Counted from the first letter of the stretch, positions 8,257-16,758 are shown. The stretch is DNA of 64,000 nt from Spirochaetales bacterium (GCA_028722305.1 JAQYHB010000042.1:23326-87325), one strand, 5' to 3'. The notes: generated from the letters alone by a model not told the origin. Program-made: numbers and translations.

Positions 8257-8286
8257 ACCCTATTCCAAAAGCATGGCATGAGTCAA
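8257..8286 (-). promoter_or_regulatory. Possible promoter of amt
   Basis: On the leftward strand TTGACT (8286-8281) is followed after 18 bases by TAGGGT (8262-8257), just upstream of the leader terminator hairpin. The -10 box is poor, so an activator or another sigma factor may be needed. No clear sigma-54 box was found. Confidence 0.3.
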
Positions 8287-8666
8287 TGGGGATGACGAAA
8301 AATTCCCCCGGAAGGCATGGCTGACACCCATGGCTTCCCTCTTGCTTCTTTCTGCGGGATAGATAGGAAGAAATCGCGGACGCCCTCAAGGAGTGTGCGA
8401 CTTGGGGCGTCCGCAGGAGAACTGAAGGAACATGGCTTGATGGGAATCAGCCCTCATCTGTGGTTAGCATCTCCTAACCAATTGCCTATGTCAAGTCTTT
8501 TCCCTGTTTCCCACACTCATCATTCTCCGAAACGCTGGCGCACCAAGTAGGCGATCAGATCCGCATTCCATCCACGCCCAGCAAGGAGGAGTCGATGGAA
8601 AGCTGGTGGTCTGAATCCCCGGGCAGGAACCCTGCGTATTTTTTGTGGTAGACATTCCGGTCCTTG
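8287..8666. other. Non-coding stretch with one strong hairpin
   Basis: No convincing gene is visible. The stretch holds a 14-pair hairpin at 8376-8414 (gcggacgccc-t-caag against cttg-gggcgtccgc, loop gagtgtgcga) without a good T-run on either side. It adjoins the ATPase pseudogene and may be residue of the same lost transporter operon. Confidence 0.5.
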
Positions 8667-9032
8667 TCAACGGAAAGGACCATACTCATCGAACATGATC
8701 AGCAGCTGTTTGGTGCGAAGAACCCGCGCTATGGCGACCCACTGCCGCTGTCCGCCGGAAAGCCGGGCTGGATAGACGTTCGCCTTTTGCTCCAGCCCTA
8801 CCCGGGGCCAGCGTCAGGTTGCCCATCACCGTCAAATGCGGATAGAGGTTGAACTGCTGGATCACCATCGACGAGTACTTCTTGGCAATCTCCAGATGGG
8901 CTTTCCGGAACCGGAAGGGCCGATGATGGCCAGCTTCTCCCCTTCGCCCACCGTCAGGTTGATGTCCCTCAGCACTTCGAAATCACCGAAGTGCTTTTCC
9001 AAGTGCTCCATCCGAACCATTTCCGCCATCAT
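8667..9032 (-). pseudogene. Decayed polar amino-acid ABC transporter ATPase (GlnQ-like)
   Basis: Three pieces of one ATPase can be read in different leftward frames. The first is the N-terminus with Walker A (HFGDFEVLRDINLTVGEGEK then GPSGSGK). The second contains the Q-loop (MVIQQFNLYPHLTV). The third has the ABC signature and a damaged Walker B (LSGGQRQWVAIARVL then LLIMFDEYGPF, where DEP is expected), ending in a stop near 8667. Internal deletions remove the segment after Walker A and most of the helical domain. The ATPase cannot be functional. Confidence 0.85.
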
Positions 9033-9168
9033 GCGTCCTACTTGCAATAAAAAAGCGTTCAAGCCATAGGCATTGAACATCCTTGTTTGTAATGCTTTCG
9101 CGCATATCGAACGGGAAAATCCTGTCAACACGCAATGCATAATTATTCAGATTTTTTGCTCTCTCCCG

Positions 9169-10440
9169 TTACCGGAGGCAGAAGCTCTCCATCAGATAGA
9201 ACCTTCCGGGCTCGACATTGGCAAAGAAACGCTCCTGCTTCAGGACTCCATTCTCCCCCATGTAGGTCAGGATGATCTCATGGGAACCTTCGGATAGGTC
9301 TACCGAGCCGATATAGGCGCGCCCCGGAAAGAAGTGGGACATACGTACATCGGCGCGTTCGGAAAGGTTGCCTGCCAGGTTTGCGGCCAAGGTGGCAAAA
9401 TCCGCCAGCAACCAGGCGCCACCTGTATCATCCGAGCTGCTGGCCGCCGCGACATGTCCCGCCACGTCTACCACGTCTGTGGCGACCAGTTTCCCGGTTG
9501 CCCGGAGTACCGCCTTGGCGTAGATGCCGGATTTTTTCAGCAGATAGGTGTTGATGGCTATTCGGGAAAGGCTCTCCAGAATCTCCATCTGACCGGCCGG
9601 GATTCCGTCGACCGTCACGAGGATCTGCTTTACCTCAGACTTCCGCGCCACCAGCTCGGAAACGGCGACCGTCATCCAGTTGCCGCTGGGCATCCATATC
9701 GATTCCCGAACCTCCTGCTTGCGTGGCTCGATATTGGTGAAAGCAAGCAGATAGACAGGCGTTTTCCCTTCCTCAAGGCTCTGAAGCGTGGCTGCCTGGG
9801 GCATCGCGAACGGGTAGAGGTCCTTCTCATTGTCGAAGGCGTCGGCCACCCTCCGGGCGTAGTACTGGACGTCGTTCTGGTTTCCCAGATGCTGGCTGAA
9901 GAGCATGCCGAGCCATTCCCCGAGGGCGCTGTGGGTAAAGGCGATCTTCTCGTCATGCTCCTGGTTGTACGAGCTGTAGAGATCGAGCAGCACCTGTTGC
10001 TTCTCGCTGGAACGACGGATCTCCACCATCGAGTCGGCAATCTCGCCCAGACGGGCGTAGTTCAGAGCCTTGAAGATGTTGATGTAGATGTCCTCGAAGT
10101 CCTCTCCGGGGTATTCCTTGGTGTTGTCGTTGACGACGAAGCTGGCGGCCGAGCGGCTCACGCTCTTGGTGAAGGCTTTCTCGATCCCTGCTTCCGCCTC
10201 TGTCAGGCTGACGTTGGACCCCTGATAGTCACCCGCGTAATGCTGGACGATTCCCACGTCAAGGGCCCGGACAATCGGCCCTTGACGCTTCTCGATCGAC
10301 ACGGATTCCTCTTGCACCTGTTCCAGGGCATGGACATAGTCGCCATGGTAGAGTCCAAGCTCCGTCTTGTGTATGTCAACGGTGCTCGCGCAACCGGCGA
10401 GCAGGCAGGTGGCGAGAAGCGGAATCACACCTCTGCGCAT
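9169..10440 (-). CDS. Lipoprotein of the COG3014 type, partner of the LpoB-like protein
   Basis: A 423-residue exported lipoprotein. The signal peptide MRRGVIPLLATCLLAGCAS ends in a lipobox with the lipid-bearing Cys near residue 16. The mature part starts with a helical, TPR-like region of about 200 residues (including EDIYINIFKALNYARLGEIAD) and ends in beta-rich sequence. It resembles uncharacterised COG3014 proteins, which I recall as neighbours of LpoB homologues. The start at 10440 has a GAGG site and lies 8 bases after the lpoB-like gene. A role in envelope or peptidoglycan maintenance is inferred from that partnership. Confidence 0.6.
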   Translation of the reverse strand: MRRGVIPLLATCLLAGCASTVDIHKTELGLYHGDYVHALEQVQEESVSIEKRQGPIVRALDVGIVQHYAGDYQGSNVSLTEAEAGIEKAFTKSVSRSAASFVVNDNTKEYPGEDFEDIYINIFKALNYARLGEIADSMVEIRRSSEKQQVLLDLYSSYNQEHDEKIAFTHSALGEWLGMLFSQHLGNQNDVQYYARRVADAFDNEKDLYPFAMPQAATLQSLEEGKTPVYLLAFTNIEPRKQEVRESIWMPSGNWMTVAVSELVARKSEVKQILVTVDGIPAGQMEILESLSRIAINTYLLKKSGIYAKAVLRATGKLVATDVVDVAGHVAAASSSDDTGGAWLLADFATLAANLAGNLSERADVRMSHFFPGRAYIGSVDLSEGSHEIILTYMGENGVLKQERFFANVEPGRFYLMESFCLR

Positions 10441-10448
10441 GGGAATCC

Positions 10449-11039
10449 TCAGAACTTGTAATGGTCTCTCTGGATGAGTTTCTTGATGGTCTTCTCGTTC
10501 ATCCATACCTTCTCGCCAGAGGCGATATCCACCAGCTCGAGGTCGACGTAGTAGGTACGCACGCTCTGCTTGCCCTGCTGGTCGATATTGGTGGAGACGG
10601 ATCCGAGCAGGATGTAGTCGGCGCCCGTCTCGTTGCCGCTGGCCTTTGCTGTCGCCGCGGATGCATTCTTCGCCTGATAGGCGCGCTCCGCCTCCAAGGT
10701 TCCACGCTTCTCAAAATCGTTGACGGTGACTACCTTGCCGCTACTGACCAATGCGGACTCCAGCTTCTTGCCGACAATCGTGGTGTCGATGTGCTCGCTG
10801 GAGCGGTTCTCGATTTCGCCGATGACAACCACAGGCTTCTTGCCAACCGTATCCAGCTTCAGCCACTTTCCCTTCAGGCAGTCGTCAATCATGTCGTTGG
10901 AGACAATGGTGATGTCCGTGTCGTTCCAGTTCCCGGAGAGATCAATCTTCTTGTCCTCGCTGATTCTCGAAACTTTTGTCGTCGTACAGCCAGTCAAGAT
11001 GGTGAGGACTCCTACCATCAGCAACAGAAATTTTCTCAT
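10449..11039 (-). CDS. Penicillin-binding-protein activator-like lipoprotein (LpoB/CsgG-related)
   Basis: A 196-residue lipoprotein. The signal peptide ends at LTILTGC. The mature region matches the LpoB pattern: SGNWNDTDITIVSNDMIDDCL, PVVVIGEIENRSSEHID, a central Lys/Glu/Ala-rich helix, GADYILLGSVSTNID and YYVDLELVDIASGEKVW. LpoB in E. coli is an outer-membrane lipoprotein that switches on PBP1b. Spirochaetes carry related proteins of untested role, so the molecular function here is inferred. First gene of a leftward pair. Confidence 0.75.
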   Translation of the reverse strand: MRKFLLLMVGVLTILTGCTTTKVSRISEDKKIDLSGNWNDTDITIVSNDMIDDCLKGKWLKLDTVGKKPVVVIGEIENRSSEHIDTTIVGKKLESALVSSGKVVTVNDFEKRGTLEAERAYQAKNASAATAKASGNETGADYILLGSVSTNIDQQGKQSVRTYYVDLELVDIASGEKVWMNEKTIKKLIQRDHYKF

Positions 11040-11194
11040 TGTGCTATCCTCGCTCGTTGATTTCTTTATAGCATATCCGTTTCCTGAATCCTAGTAAGGA
11101 AAATACAAAGGATTTTGTAGCCTTTTCCCTTGTGTTTTGTTTATAGCAGTTGAATGAGGAGAGGAGGTATTCTCTGTTTTTGCGAACAACCTTC

Positions 11195-11223
11195 TTGCCC
11201 ATTAATTTCAATACGGTTAGTAT
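11195..11223 (+). promoter_or_regulatory. Possible promoter of the Ala/Pro-rich lipoprotein gene
   Basis: TTGCCC (11195-11200) and TAGTAT (11218-11223) are separated by 17 bases and lie 48 bases before the start codon. Each box matches four of six consensus bases. Confidence 0.45.
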
Positions 11224-11270
11224 GGAAGGTAAGTAGACTTAGTCTGCACCCTTTTGAGGAGATTTTCATT

Positions 11271-11942
11271 ATGAAGAAAACGTATTCTCTGGGCATCGCT
11301 ACCCTGCTTCTGGTCGCCCTGCTGGCTTCTTGCGCCACTACTGCTTCTCCTGAAGCGGAGCAGATTCCCGCCGCTCCGGCCGCTGTTCCGGCTGCCCCCG
11401 TCGAGACTCCAAAGGCCGGGCCGGCTCCTGTCGCCGCAGCTCCCGCGTCTGCAAAGGAAGCGCCCGCGTCGGCCGCCCCTGTCGTCGAGACCCCGGCGCC
11501 TGTCGCTGAGGCTCCCGCCGCTCCGACCCTTGCTGAGAGAATCGATGCTGCCAACGCCAGCAATATCACGGTCGACGAGGCCCTGGACATCGCTTACCAG
11601 CTGACCAATCCGGCCAACGATCCGGATGGAACTCTGACGGCCAAGGCCCTTGCCAAGGCCGACGAGATTGTCACCAGCCTGATCGATGGCGCCATGAGCG
11701 AGGAAGAGATCAACGCCTATATCGACCTGATGAACGAGGGAATGGATGCCTACGGAGACTATGTCAAGGCTCTCGGTATCAACGTCCAGCCTTACTTCGA
11801 CATGGTCCAGGAGCGCAAGGTCGCCATCGAGGCCTACAACAAGAACAGCTACTACTACTATCTGAAGCAGTACCGCAAGGATGGCCGCTACAAGAAGGAA
11901 CTGTCCGAGCTGCTGACCAAGAAGAACGCCAAGAAGAACTGA
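11271..11942 (+). CDS. Ala/Pro-rich lipoprotein of unknown function
   Basis: A 223-residue lipoprotein. The signal peptide MKKTYSLGIATLLLVALLAS leads into a lipobox (LLASC). Residues 23-90 are a low-complexity Pro/Ala/Val/Glu segment likely to be extended and to span periplasm or cell wall. A helical domain follows (DEALDIAYQLTNPANDPDG onward), ending in a Tyr/Lys-rich tail with five tyrosines in eight residues (SYYYYLKQ). A GAGGAG site precedes the start. It is divergent from the lpoB-like operon and followed by a strong terminator, so it is a single-gene unit. I recognise no family. Confidence 0.75.
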   Translation: MKKTYSLGIATLLLVALLASCATTASPEAEQIPAAPAAVPAAPVETPKAGPAPVAAAPASAKEAPASAAPVVETPAPVAEAPAAPTLAERIDAANASNITVDEALDIAYQLTNPANDPDGTLTAKALAKADEIVTSLIDGAMSEEEINAYIDLMNEGMDAYGDYVKALGINVQPYFDMVQERKVAIEAYNKNSYYYYLKQYRKDGRYKKELSELLTKKNAKKN

Positions 11943-11965
11943 CGTATCAAAAGAGTTCTTGCACG

Positions 11966-11998
11966 AAGGGGTTGCTGAGGCGGCCCCTTTTTCTTTTC
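11966..11998 (+). terminator. Rho-independent terminator
   Basis: A 10-pair stem (aaggggttgc/gcggcccctt, two G-T pairs) with tetraloop tgag is followed by ttttctttt. It ends the transcript of the preceding lipoprotein gene. Confidence 0.9.
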
Positions 11999-12049
11999 CC
12001 TCGTCTTTTTCCCCTTTCCGTTTGTTCACCAACCTGCTAAGATGGGTGC

Positions 12050-12997
12050 ATGTTGCAAGAATCTGTATTTGATGGCATGTATGGCCTTTGTATCGGGGAT
12101 GCGGTAGGAGTTCCCGCAGAATTCATATCCCGTTCCGAGCTCGCCGAACATCCCATCATCGACATGACCGGTTATGGCACCCACTACCAGAGGCCGGGTA
12201 CCTGGTCCGATGACAGTTCTCTTGCCCTCTGCACGCTGGATAGCCTTGCCGGTGGCATCGATTACCTGGACATGATGGACCGCTTCCGCTCCTGGGTGGA
12301 GCTTGGCATGTACACTCCCTATGGAAAGGTTTTCGATATCGGACTGGCTACCGACCAGGCAATCGACCAGTACATCCGCGACGTTCCCGTCCTGCAGTGC
12401 GGGGGAACCGACGAATACAACAACGGCAACGGCTCCTTGATGAGAATCCTTCCCCTTGCCTTCTACTTCAAGGCGAAGCAGATCAGCTACGGACAAGCGA
12501 TGGAGATTACCGCCGACGTCTCGTCCCTGACCCACGCCCACCTCCGCAGCAAGATGGCCTGCCAGATCTACATCACCATTGCCCTCCATCTTTTGGAGGG
12601 ACAGAGCCTGGAGCATGGCATCAAGGAAGGGCTGGCGGAGGCTAAGGATTTCTGCACCCAGCGCAGCTTGGTCGAGGCAAGCCATTTCCAGAGAATCTTC
12701 CGCGACGACTTTGCTTCCACTCCGGCTGACGAGATCAACAGTACCGGCTATGTGGTGGACACGCTCGAGGCTGCCATCTGGTGTCTGCTGAACACCAAGA
12801 GCTACAAGGAGTGCATCCTGAAGGCGGTCAACCTAGGGGATGACACCGACACGACCGCGAGCGTAGCCGGCGGCTTGGCGGGAATCGTCTATACCCGCGC
12901 CAGAATGCCGGAAAACTGGATTCAAGACCTTGCCCGCAAGGACATGATTGACGAAATCTGCGCCCGCTTCGTCAAACAGAACTTCCCCAACGGTTGA
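12050..12997 (+). CDS. ADP-ribosylglycohydrolase (DraG/ARH family)
   Basis: A 315-residue all-helical hydrolase that cleaves ADP-ribose from modified targets. The family's metal-binding motifs are present: GLCIGDAVGVPAEF at the N-terminus, WSDDSSLALC, and near the C-terminus NLGDDTDTTASVAGGLAG. No partner ADP-ribosyltransferase gene was found nearby, so the target may be a protein (as in DraG), DNA or a free metabolite. The 3' end overlaps the convergent HPt-like gene by 26 bases. Confidence 0.9.
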   Translation: MLQESVFDGMYGLCIGDAVGVPAEFISRSELAEHPIIDMTGYGTHYQRPGTWSDDSSLALCTLDSLAGGIDYLDMMDRFRSWVELGMYTPYGKVFDIGLATDQAIDQYIRDVPVLQCGGTDEYNNGNGSLMRILPLAFYFKAKQISYGQAMEITADVSSLTHAHLRSKMACQIYITIALHLLEGQSLEHGIKEGLAEAKDFCTQRSLVEASHFQRIFRDDFASTPADEINSTGYVVDTLEAAIWCLLNTKSYKECILKAVNLGDDTDTTASVAGGLAGIVYTRARMPENWIQDLARKDMIDEICARFVKQNFPNG

Positions 12998-13334
12998 CCA
13001 GATCCTGTAGTTGCGCGAATTGCTCCCGAACAGCTCTGTAGAAGTTGGGCGCGTCCTTCCAGTTGCGTGTCCGGAGACGGTCCACAAAGAGCGAAAGAGG
13101 TTCCAAAAGCGGCGTGAGGCCCAATTTCCGGGCATCGTTCATCAACCCATGACCCAGCGTGAAGGCTTCGTCATAATCCTTTGCCCGCATGGCTATTTCC
13201 AGGAAGCGGACACGTGCGTCCCCTGAGAAGGTCCGCACCAGCCCGGCATAGTAACCCTCATCGGCGTACAGGCCGCGCATGGCGCCCTGCACGTCAGCGC
13301 CCCAGCTCCCCAAATCTTCCAGAAATTGTCCCAT
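12972..13334 (-). CDS. HPt-domain-like protein
   Basis: A 120-residue helical protein. The segment GHGLMNDARKLGLTPL aligns with the phosphotransfer motif AHxLKGxxxxLGxxxL of HPt domains. The phosphorylatable His and the Leu-Gly pair are kept, but the Lys-Gly after the His is Met-Asn. It may be a histidine phosphotransfer protein or a degenerate relative. The ATG at 13334 has GAGAGG upstream; a longer frame exists but would cross the divergent gene's control region. Confidence 0.55.
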   Translation of the reverse strand: MGQFLEDLGSWGADVQGAMRGLYADEGYYAGLVRTFSGDARVRFLEIAMRAKDYDEAFTLGHGLMNDARKLGLTPLLEPLSLFVDRLRTRNWKDAPNFYRAVREQFAQLQDLVNRWGSSV

Positions 13335-13359
13335 TCCATCCTCTCGGATTCCAAATATA

Positions 13360-13393
13360 CCAATAAGGCGGTGGAAATGCATCGCTTTATTGG
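13360..13393. repeat. Inverted repeat between divergent genes
   Basis: Eleven-base arms ccaataaggcg and cgctttattgg match at ten positions when one is inverted and are separated by 12 bases. The repeat sits in the 73-base gap between the HPt-like gene and the rightward exported-protein gene, so it may be a shared operator. Confidence 0.45.
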
Positions 13394-13407
13394 CTTATGA
13401 TAGGGCC

Positions 13408-14058
13408 ATGAGGAAGTTAGGTTTAGCTATCGCGGTTTGTCTGGGGGTCATGCCATTGGGTGCGGCTTCCCTTTCCTGGCGCCTTGGCTATACGGAAACC
13501 ACCCTGAGCGAGACTTGCCTCGACACCCAGCTGCTCTTCTCCCACGAGGGACTGATTACCGGCGTCCGCTTCCATAGCGCACCTACCTGGCAGGTCGCCT
13601 TGGGCTACCGGGGAACCATAGGAAAGCACGTGGTGTGGGAAAACAAAGGAGACGCGCTGGTGGACGCGTACGGCTCGCTGCTGGACTATGAGGCCACCAT
13701 CGGGCCCGGAGGCAGTTTCCGCCATTTCTACGGGGGATTGACTGTCGGTGCGCAAGGCATGGTCCGGTTTCACGAGGACATGGACAAACCACTATGCAAT
13801 CTGAACCTCGCCCTCCACCTGTGGATGGGGGCCGTCTACGGACCGGTGGATGTCCGCTTCTCCTACGACAGCTCCACCCTTTTTTGGTATTCGTACCAAT
13901 GGCTCTCTCCGATTGTCAGCTTGGACATGAGCTACCAGATCAACGACCAGTGGAGTCTCACCCTGACGGAAGCCGCGCGCTTTACCGATGCCGCCCCGAA
14001 CGAGCTGAAAAGCTGCACGATGGTCAGCTTCAGCGCTACCGCGACAAGGAGGTTCTGA
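13408..14058 (+). CDS. Exported protein, probably outer-membrane beta-barrel-like
   Basis: A 216-residue protein. A signal peptide of about 20 residues (MRKLGLAIAVCLGVMPLGAA) is followed by alternating aromatic and polar segments rich in Tyr, Trp and Gly. The chain ends in Phe (SATATRRF), a feature of some outer-membrane barrels. No family is recognised. There is no clear ribosome-binding site. The stop is one base before the next gene, so the two are probably co-expressed. Confidence 0.6.
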   Translation: MRKLGLAIAVCLGVMPLGAASLSWRLGYTETTLSETCLDTQLLFSHEGLITGVRFHSAPTWQVALGYRGTIGKHVVWENKGDALVDAYGSLLDYEATIGPGGSFRHFYGGLTVGAQGMVRFHEDMDKPLCNLNLALHLWMGAVYGPVDVRFSYDSSTLFWYSYQWLSPIVSLDMSYQINDQWSLTLTEAARFTDAAPNELKSCTMVSFSATATRRF

Positions 14059-14059
14059 T

Positions 14060-15028
14060 ATGCGACACGTTGTCCTTGCCCTGACCACGCTCTTGTTGGC
14101 TATCTCCTGTTCGCTCGGCCTGTTGGACCATCAGGACGACAATCTGGAGAAGGCTGGAACCTTTGATGGAATCGATCTAGTCGCCAATGGAGTGGTCTCC
14201 GACGCGGACGACTGGTACGCCCTGATCATGACCGACACCCATGTCGGCCGAAAGGCGGAGGACTATCCGGACAACTTCGCATGGTTCCAGACCTGGTACA
14301 ACGCCAACACAAGCGCAAGCGACGGCATTCCCATCTCTTTCCTCATCCACCTCGGAGATCTGACCGATGCTTCCTACGAGAGCCAGTACCTTGAGGCGAG
14401 GCGTGAGTATCTGGGAGACCTGCCAGACACCTACGCCTACTTCATCGGGACAAGCGACAGCAATCGCGACATCCCCTTCTTCTTCACCCCAGGCAACCAC
14501 GACGTGCGTAAAGACGGCAGGGACCACTTCCTTACCTACTGCGGACCCGGAGAGTGGAGGCTGGTGATTGGGGGTCTCAGCCTGTATGGGCTGGACTCCG
14601 GAAGACGGTATTTCGGGGGGACCCAGATCGACAAGCTGGAGGACGCGCTCGAAAAGGACTCCAACAAGAAGATCTTTCTCAGCCACATGCCGCTTTCCGA
14701 CCAGAACATGGTCTACACCTACCTGACCCTCACCGACGAGGAAGAGCGGGCGCGAATGATCCATGACATGGTCAAATACGGGGCGAGCGCCTATATCGAC
14801 GGCCACCGCCATCTGCTGGTTGGTCCCTACCATATCACCGACAATCTTCAGGAAATCTCCCTTTCCTGCCTGAATGGACCCGATTTGCTCGAAGACAAGG
14901 CACCTGCCTGGTATATCCTGCATTACGCTGGCAACGCAAATCAGGCTACCATCACCCAGTACAAGATTCCCAGCGAGGACAAGTGCCTGAATCCCGAGAC
15001 GCGCACGGTCATGACCATCAGTTTCTGA
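14060..15028 (+). CDS. Lipoprotein metallophosphoesterase (calcineurin-like)
   Basis: A 322-residue exported lipoprotein; the signal peptide ends LLLAISC. The five calcineurin-like metal motifs appear in order: TDTHVG, GDLTD, GNHD, LSHMP and DGHRH. It should be a two-metal phosphatase, nuclease or phosphodiesterase facing the periplasm. The substrate is unknown. It starts one base after the upstream exported-protein gene. Confidence 0.85.
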   Translation: MRHVVLALTTLLLAISCSLGLLDHQDDNLEKAGTFDGIDLVANGVVSDADDWYALIMTDTHVGRKAEDYPDNFAWFQTWYNANTSASDGIPISFLIHLGDLTDASYESQYLEARREYLGDLPDTYAYFIGTSDSNRDIPFFFTPGNHDVRKDGRDHFLTYCGPGEWRLVIGGLSLYGLDSGRRYFGGTQIDKLEDALEKDSNKKIFLSHMPLSDQNMVYTYLTLTDEEERARMIHDMVKYGASAYIDGHRHLLVGPYHITDNLQEISLSCLNGPDLLEDKAPAWYILHYAGNANQATITQYKIPSEDKCLNPETRTVMTISF

Positions 15029-15033
15029 ACGGA

Positions 15034-15708
15034 TCAGACTTCCCAGGCCTGTCCGCGCTTGTGGACCTGCTCCACGTCCCGGCCCAAAGCCTTGGAGAGT
15101 TGTCCGGGAATTGTCCAGTCGTTCTGGAAACCCATCGGGAAAATCTTCCCGATTCTCCGGCCGTCGACAATCTCGCGTGCGCTGGTGGCCATGTGGGCGC
15201 CCAAGGCGGGATCGGCCGGGAGAAAGGCGATATCGTAGTCCTGTTCCAGTTTCTCCAGCGCCTTCATGAACTGTCGGTGGGTCCGCTTGCCATCATCGGT
15301 CGGCACAAAGACGTCGGCCAAGGAACCCGCATGAAGTACACGGAAGGTGCTGACATCGAACGAATAGGCTACCCCGAGGGCGCCGGTCGGCATGGCATGC
15401 AGGTGGAAACGGGCAAGGGAAAAGTCCTCGTCCGGGTGGATGAAGGTCACCAGCTTCTGCCGCTGTTTGGGAATGCGGTTGCCCCCCTCGATATCGGAGG
15501 AAAGGAAATAGTAGACGTCGTCGTACAGGTCGTCCAAGCGGAAAATACGCTCGTTGTAGTGGTTCGGGTCCCGGCTGGAGGCAAGCACGTAGATGGGCTT
15601 GTCCGTGCGCATGTCGGGAAGCTTTCCCTTCACGTAATCCAGCAGGATCGTGCAGTTCACCGCCTCGATCAGGTAGCCGTAGCTCTCCAGGTAGGTAATA
15701 GTCATCAT
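15034..15708 (-). CDS. Metallo-beta-lactamase-fold-like hydrolase, divergent
   Basis: A 224-residue cytoplasmic protein with the layout of UlaG-like MBL proteins (MTITYLESYGYLIEAVNCTILLDY at the start). However, no HxHxDH metal motif can be found; the nearest segments are FIHPDEDF and HAGSLADVF. It may be a degenerate MBL relative or have an altered metal site. Convergent with the phosphoesterase gene, with 5 bases between the stops. AGAGAGG lies before the start, and the Met at 15705 is equally possible. Confidence 0.6.
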   Translation of the reverse strand: MMTITYLESYGYLIEAVNCTILLDYVKGKLPDMRTDKPIYVLASSRDPNHYNERIFRLDDLYDDVYYFLSSDIEGGNRIPKQRQKLVTFIHPDEDFSLARFHLHAMPTGALGVAYSFDVSTFRVLHAGSLADVFVPTDDGKRTHRQFMKALEKLEQDYDIAFLPADPALGAHMATSAREIVDGRRIGKIFPMGFQNDWTIPGQLSKALGRDVEQVHKRGQAWEV

Positions 15709-15735
15709 TCACCTCTCTCCCAGCATACACGAAAA

Positions 15736-16668
15736 TCAGACTGACGTCTTCCAGCGTCCCGGACTCGTCCCCATCCCGGCCCGGAAAAAGCGGCAAAAGC
15801 GCTCCGGGTGCATGCCGAGTCTGCTGGCGACCACCTTGCAGGCGAGGCCTGACTTCAAGAGCGAGCAGGCAATGGAGATCCGCTCCCTATAGACAATCTG
15901 GGAGAAGGTCATGCCTGTCTCCTGGTGGATCAGGGCGGAAAGATAGGTCGGGGTGAGATGGACCTCGTCGGAGAGCTCCTTCAACGAGACCGCTCCCCCG
16001 CTCTCGCGGATCCGGGATAGCAGGCGGGCGAGCCGCAGGCTCTTCTCATCGCTGGAGACAAGGGCCTCGTCCGTATGGAAGCCCAACCGATAGAAGAACT
16101 CGGCGAGCCGCAACCGGGAAAGCACCCCCTCCGCCATTGCCATCTCCCCGACAAGCGGGAAGGCGTCGGCGCAGTCATGGACCAAGACACATCCCGGCTC
16201 TTCGCTTCGGGAGCCTAGCAACTCGAAGAACTTACCCAAAGCACCCTCATGGGTGGCGAACCCAAGGGAATCCCGCAAGGACTCGACGCGGACCAGCACG
16301 TTCAGGATGATGGAAGTGGCGCAAAAGACGCCGATGGCATGGTAGGTGCGCGGAGCAATCAGCAATACGTCCCCTTCGTGCATCAGGACATGGCTACCAT
16401 AAATCTCCTGGCTGCAGGAACCCCGGGCAACCACCTCGATTTCCAGGAACTCATGGTCGTGGGGATACTCGGGCAGGAAGCAGGGGTGCTTGCGCACCAC
16501 TACATCCCGACCGCAGGAAAACAGCTCCTCCCCGAGGGTCACAGGATTCCCTGCCCCCTGGAGATGCTCCGGCCGCTGGGGCAGCCTACCCCTCTCGAAA
16601 AGACGCTGGTAGTGACTCTCCTCTTCGGTAAGAATCGAAAATTGGTCAATGAATCCCTGATAATCCAC
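15736..16668 (-). CDS. AraC-family regulator, probably controlling the rhamnose operon
   Basis: A 310-residue regulator. The N-terminal half is a cupin sugar-sensing domain (PHDHEFLEIEVVARGS and GDVLLIAPRTYHAIG). The C-terminal 100 residues contain two helix-turn-helix units (VSLKELSDEVHLTPTYLSAL and KVVASRLGMHPERFCRFF). No ATG fits without reading far into rhaB, so the best start is the GTG at 16668. It has no ribosome-binding site and lies at the expected +1 of the promoter at 16675-16702, suggesting a leaderless message. Divergent from rhaBAD, so it is most simply a RhaR/RhaS counterpart. Confidence 0.85.
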   Translation of the reverse strand: MDYQGFIDQFSILTEEESHYQRLFERGRLPQRPEHLQGAGNPVTLGEELFSCGRDVVVRKHPCFLPEYPHDHEFLEIEVVARGSCSQEIYGSHVLMHEGDVLLIAPRTYHAIGVFCATSIILNVLVRVESLRDSLGFATHEGALGKFFELLGSRSEEPGCVLVHDCADAFPLVGEMAMAEGVLSRLRLAEFFYRLGFHTDEALVSSDEKSLRLARLLSRIRESGGAVSLKELSDEVHLTPTYLSALIHQETGMTFSQIVYRERISIACSLLKSGLACKVVASRLGMHPERFCRFFRAGMGTSPGRWKTSV

Positions 16669-16674
16669 GCAAAC

Positions 16675-16702
16675 AGCATACCATAATCGTAAGAAAAGAC
16701 AA
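16675..16702 (-). promoter_or_regulatory. Promoter of the AraC-type gene
   Basis: On the leftward strand TTGTCT (16702-16697) and TATGCT (16680-16675) are spaced by 16 bases. The presumed GTG start codon begins seven bases after the -10 box, at the expected transcription start. Confidence 0.5.
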
Positions 16703-16758
16703 TCGACTGTGAAATACAGGCAATTGAGAAATAAGGAAACGAGGATGATGATACAGCT

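Noticed and set aside
8137..8290. Sigma-54 promoter upstream of amt
   Set aside because: No TGGCAC-N5-TTGC-type pair was found on the leftward strand; only a weak sigma-70-like pair.
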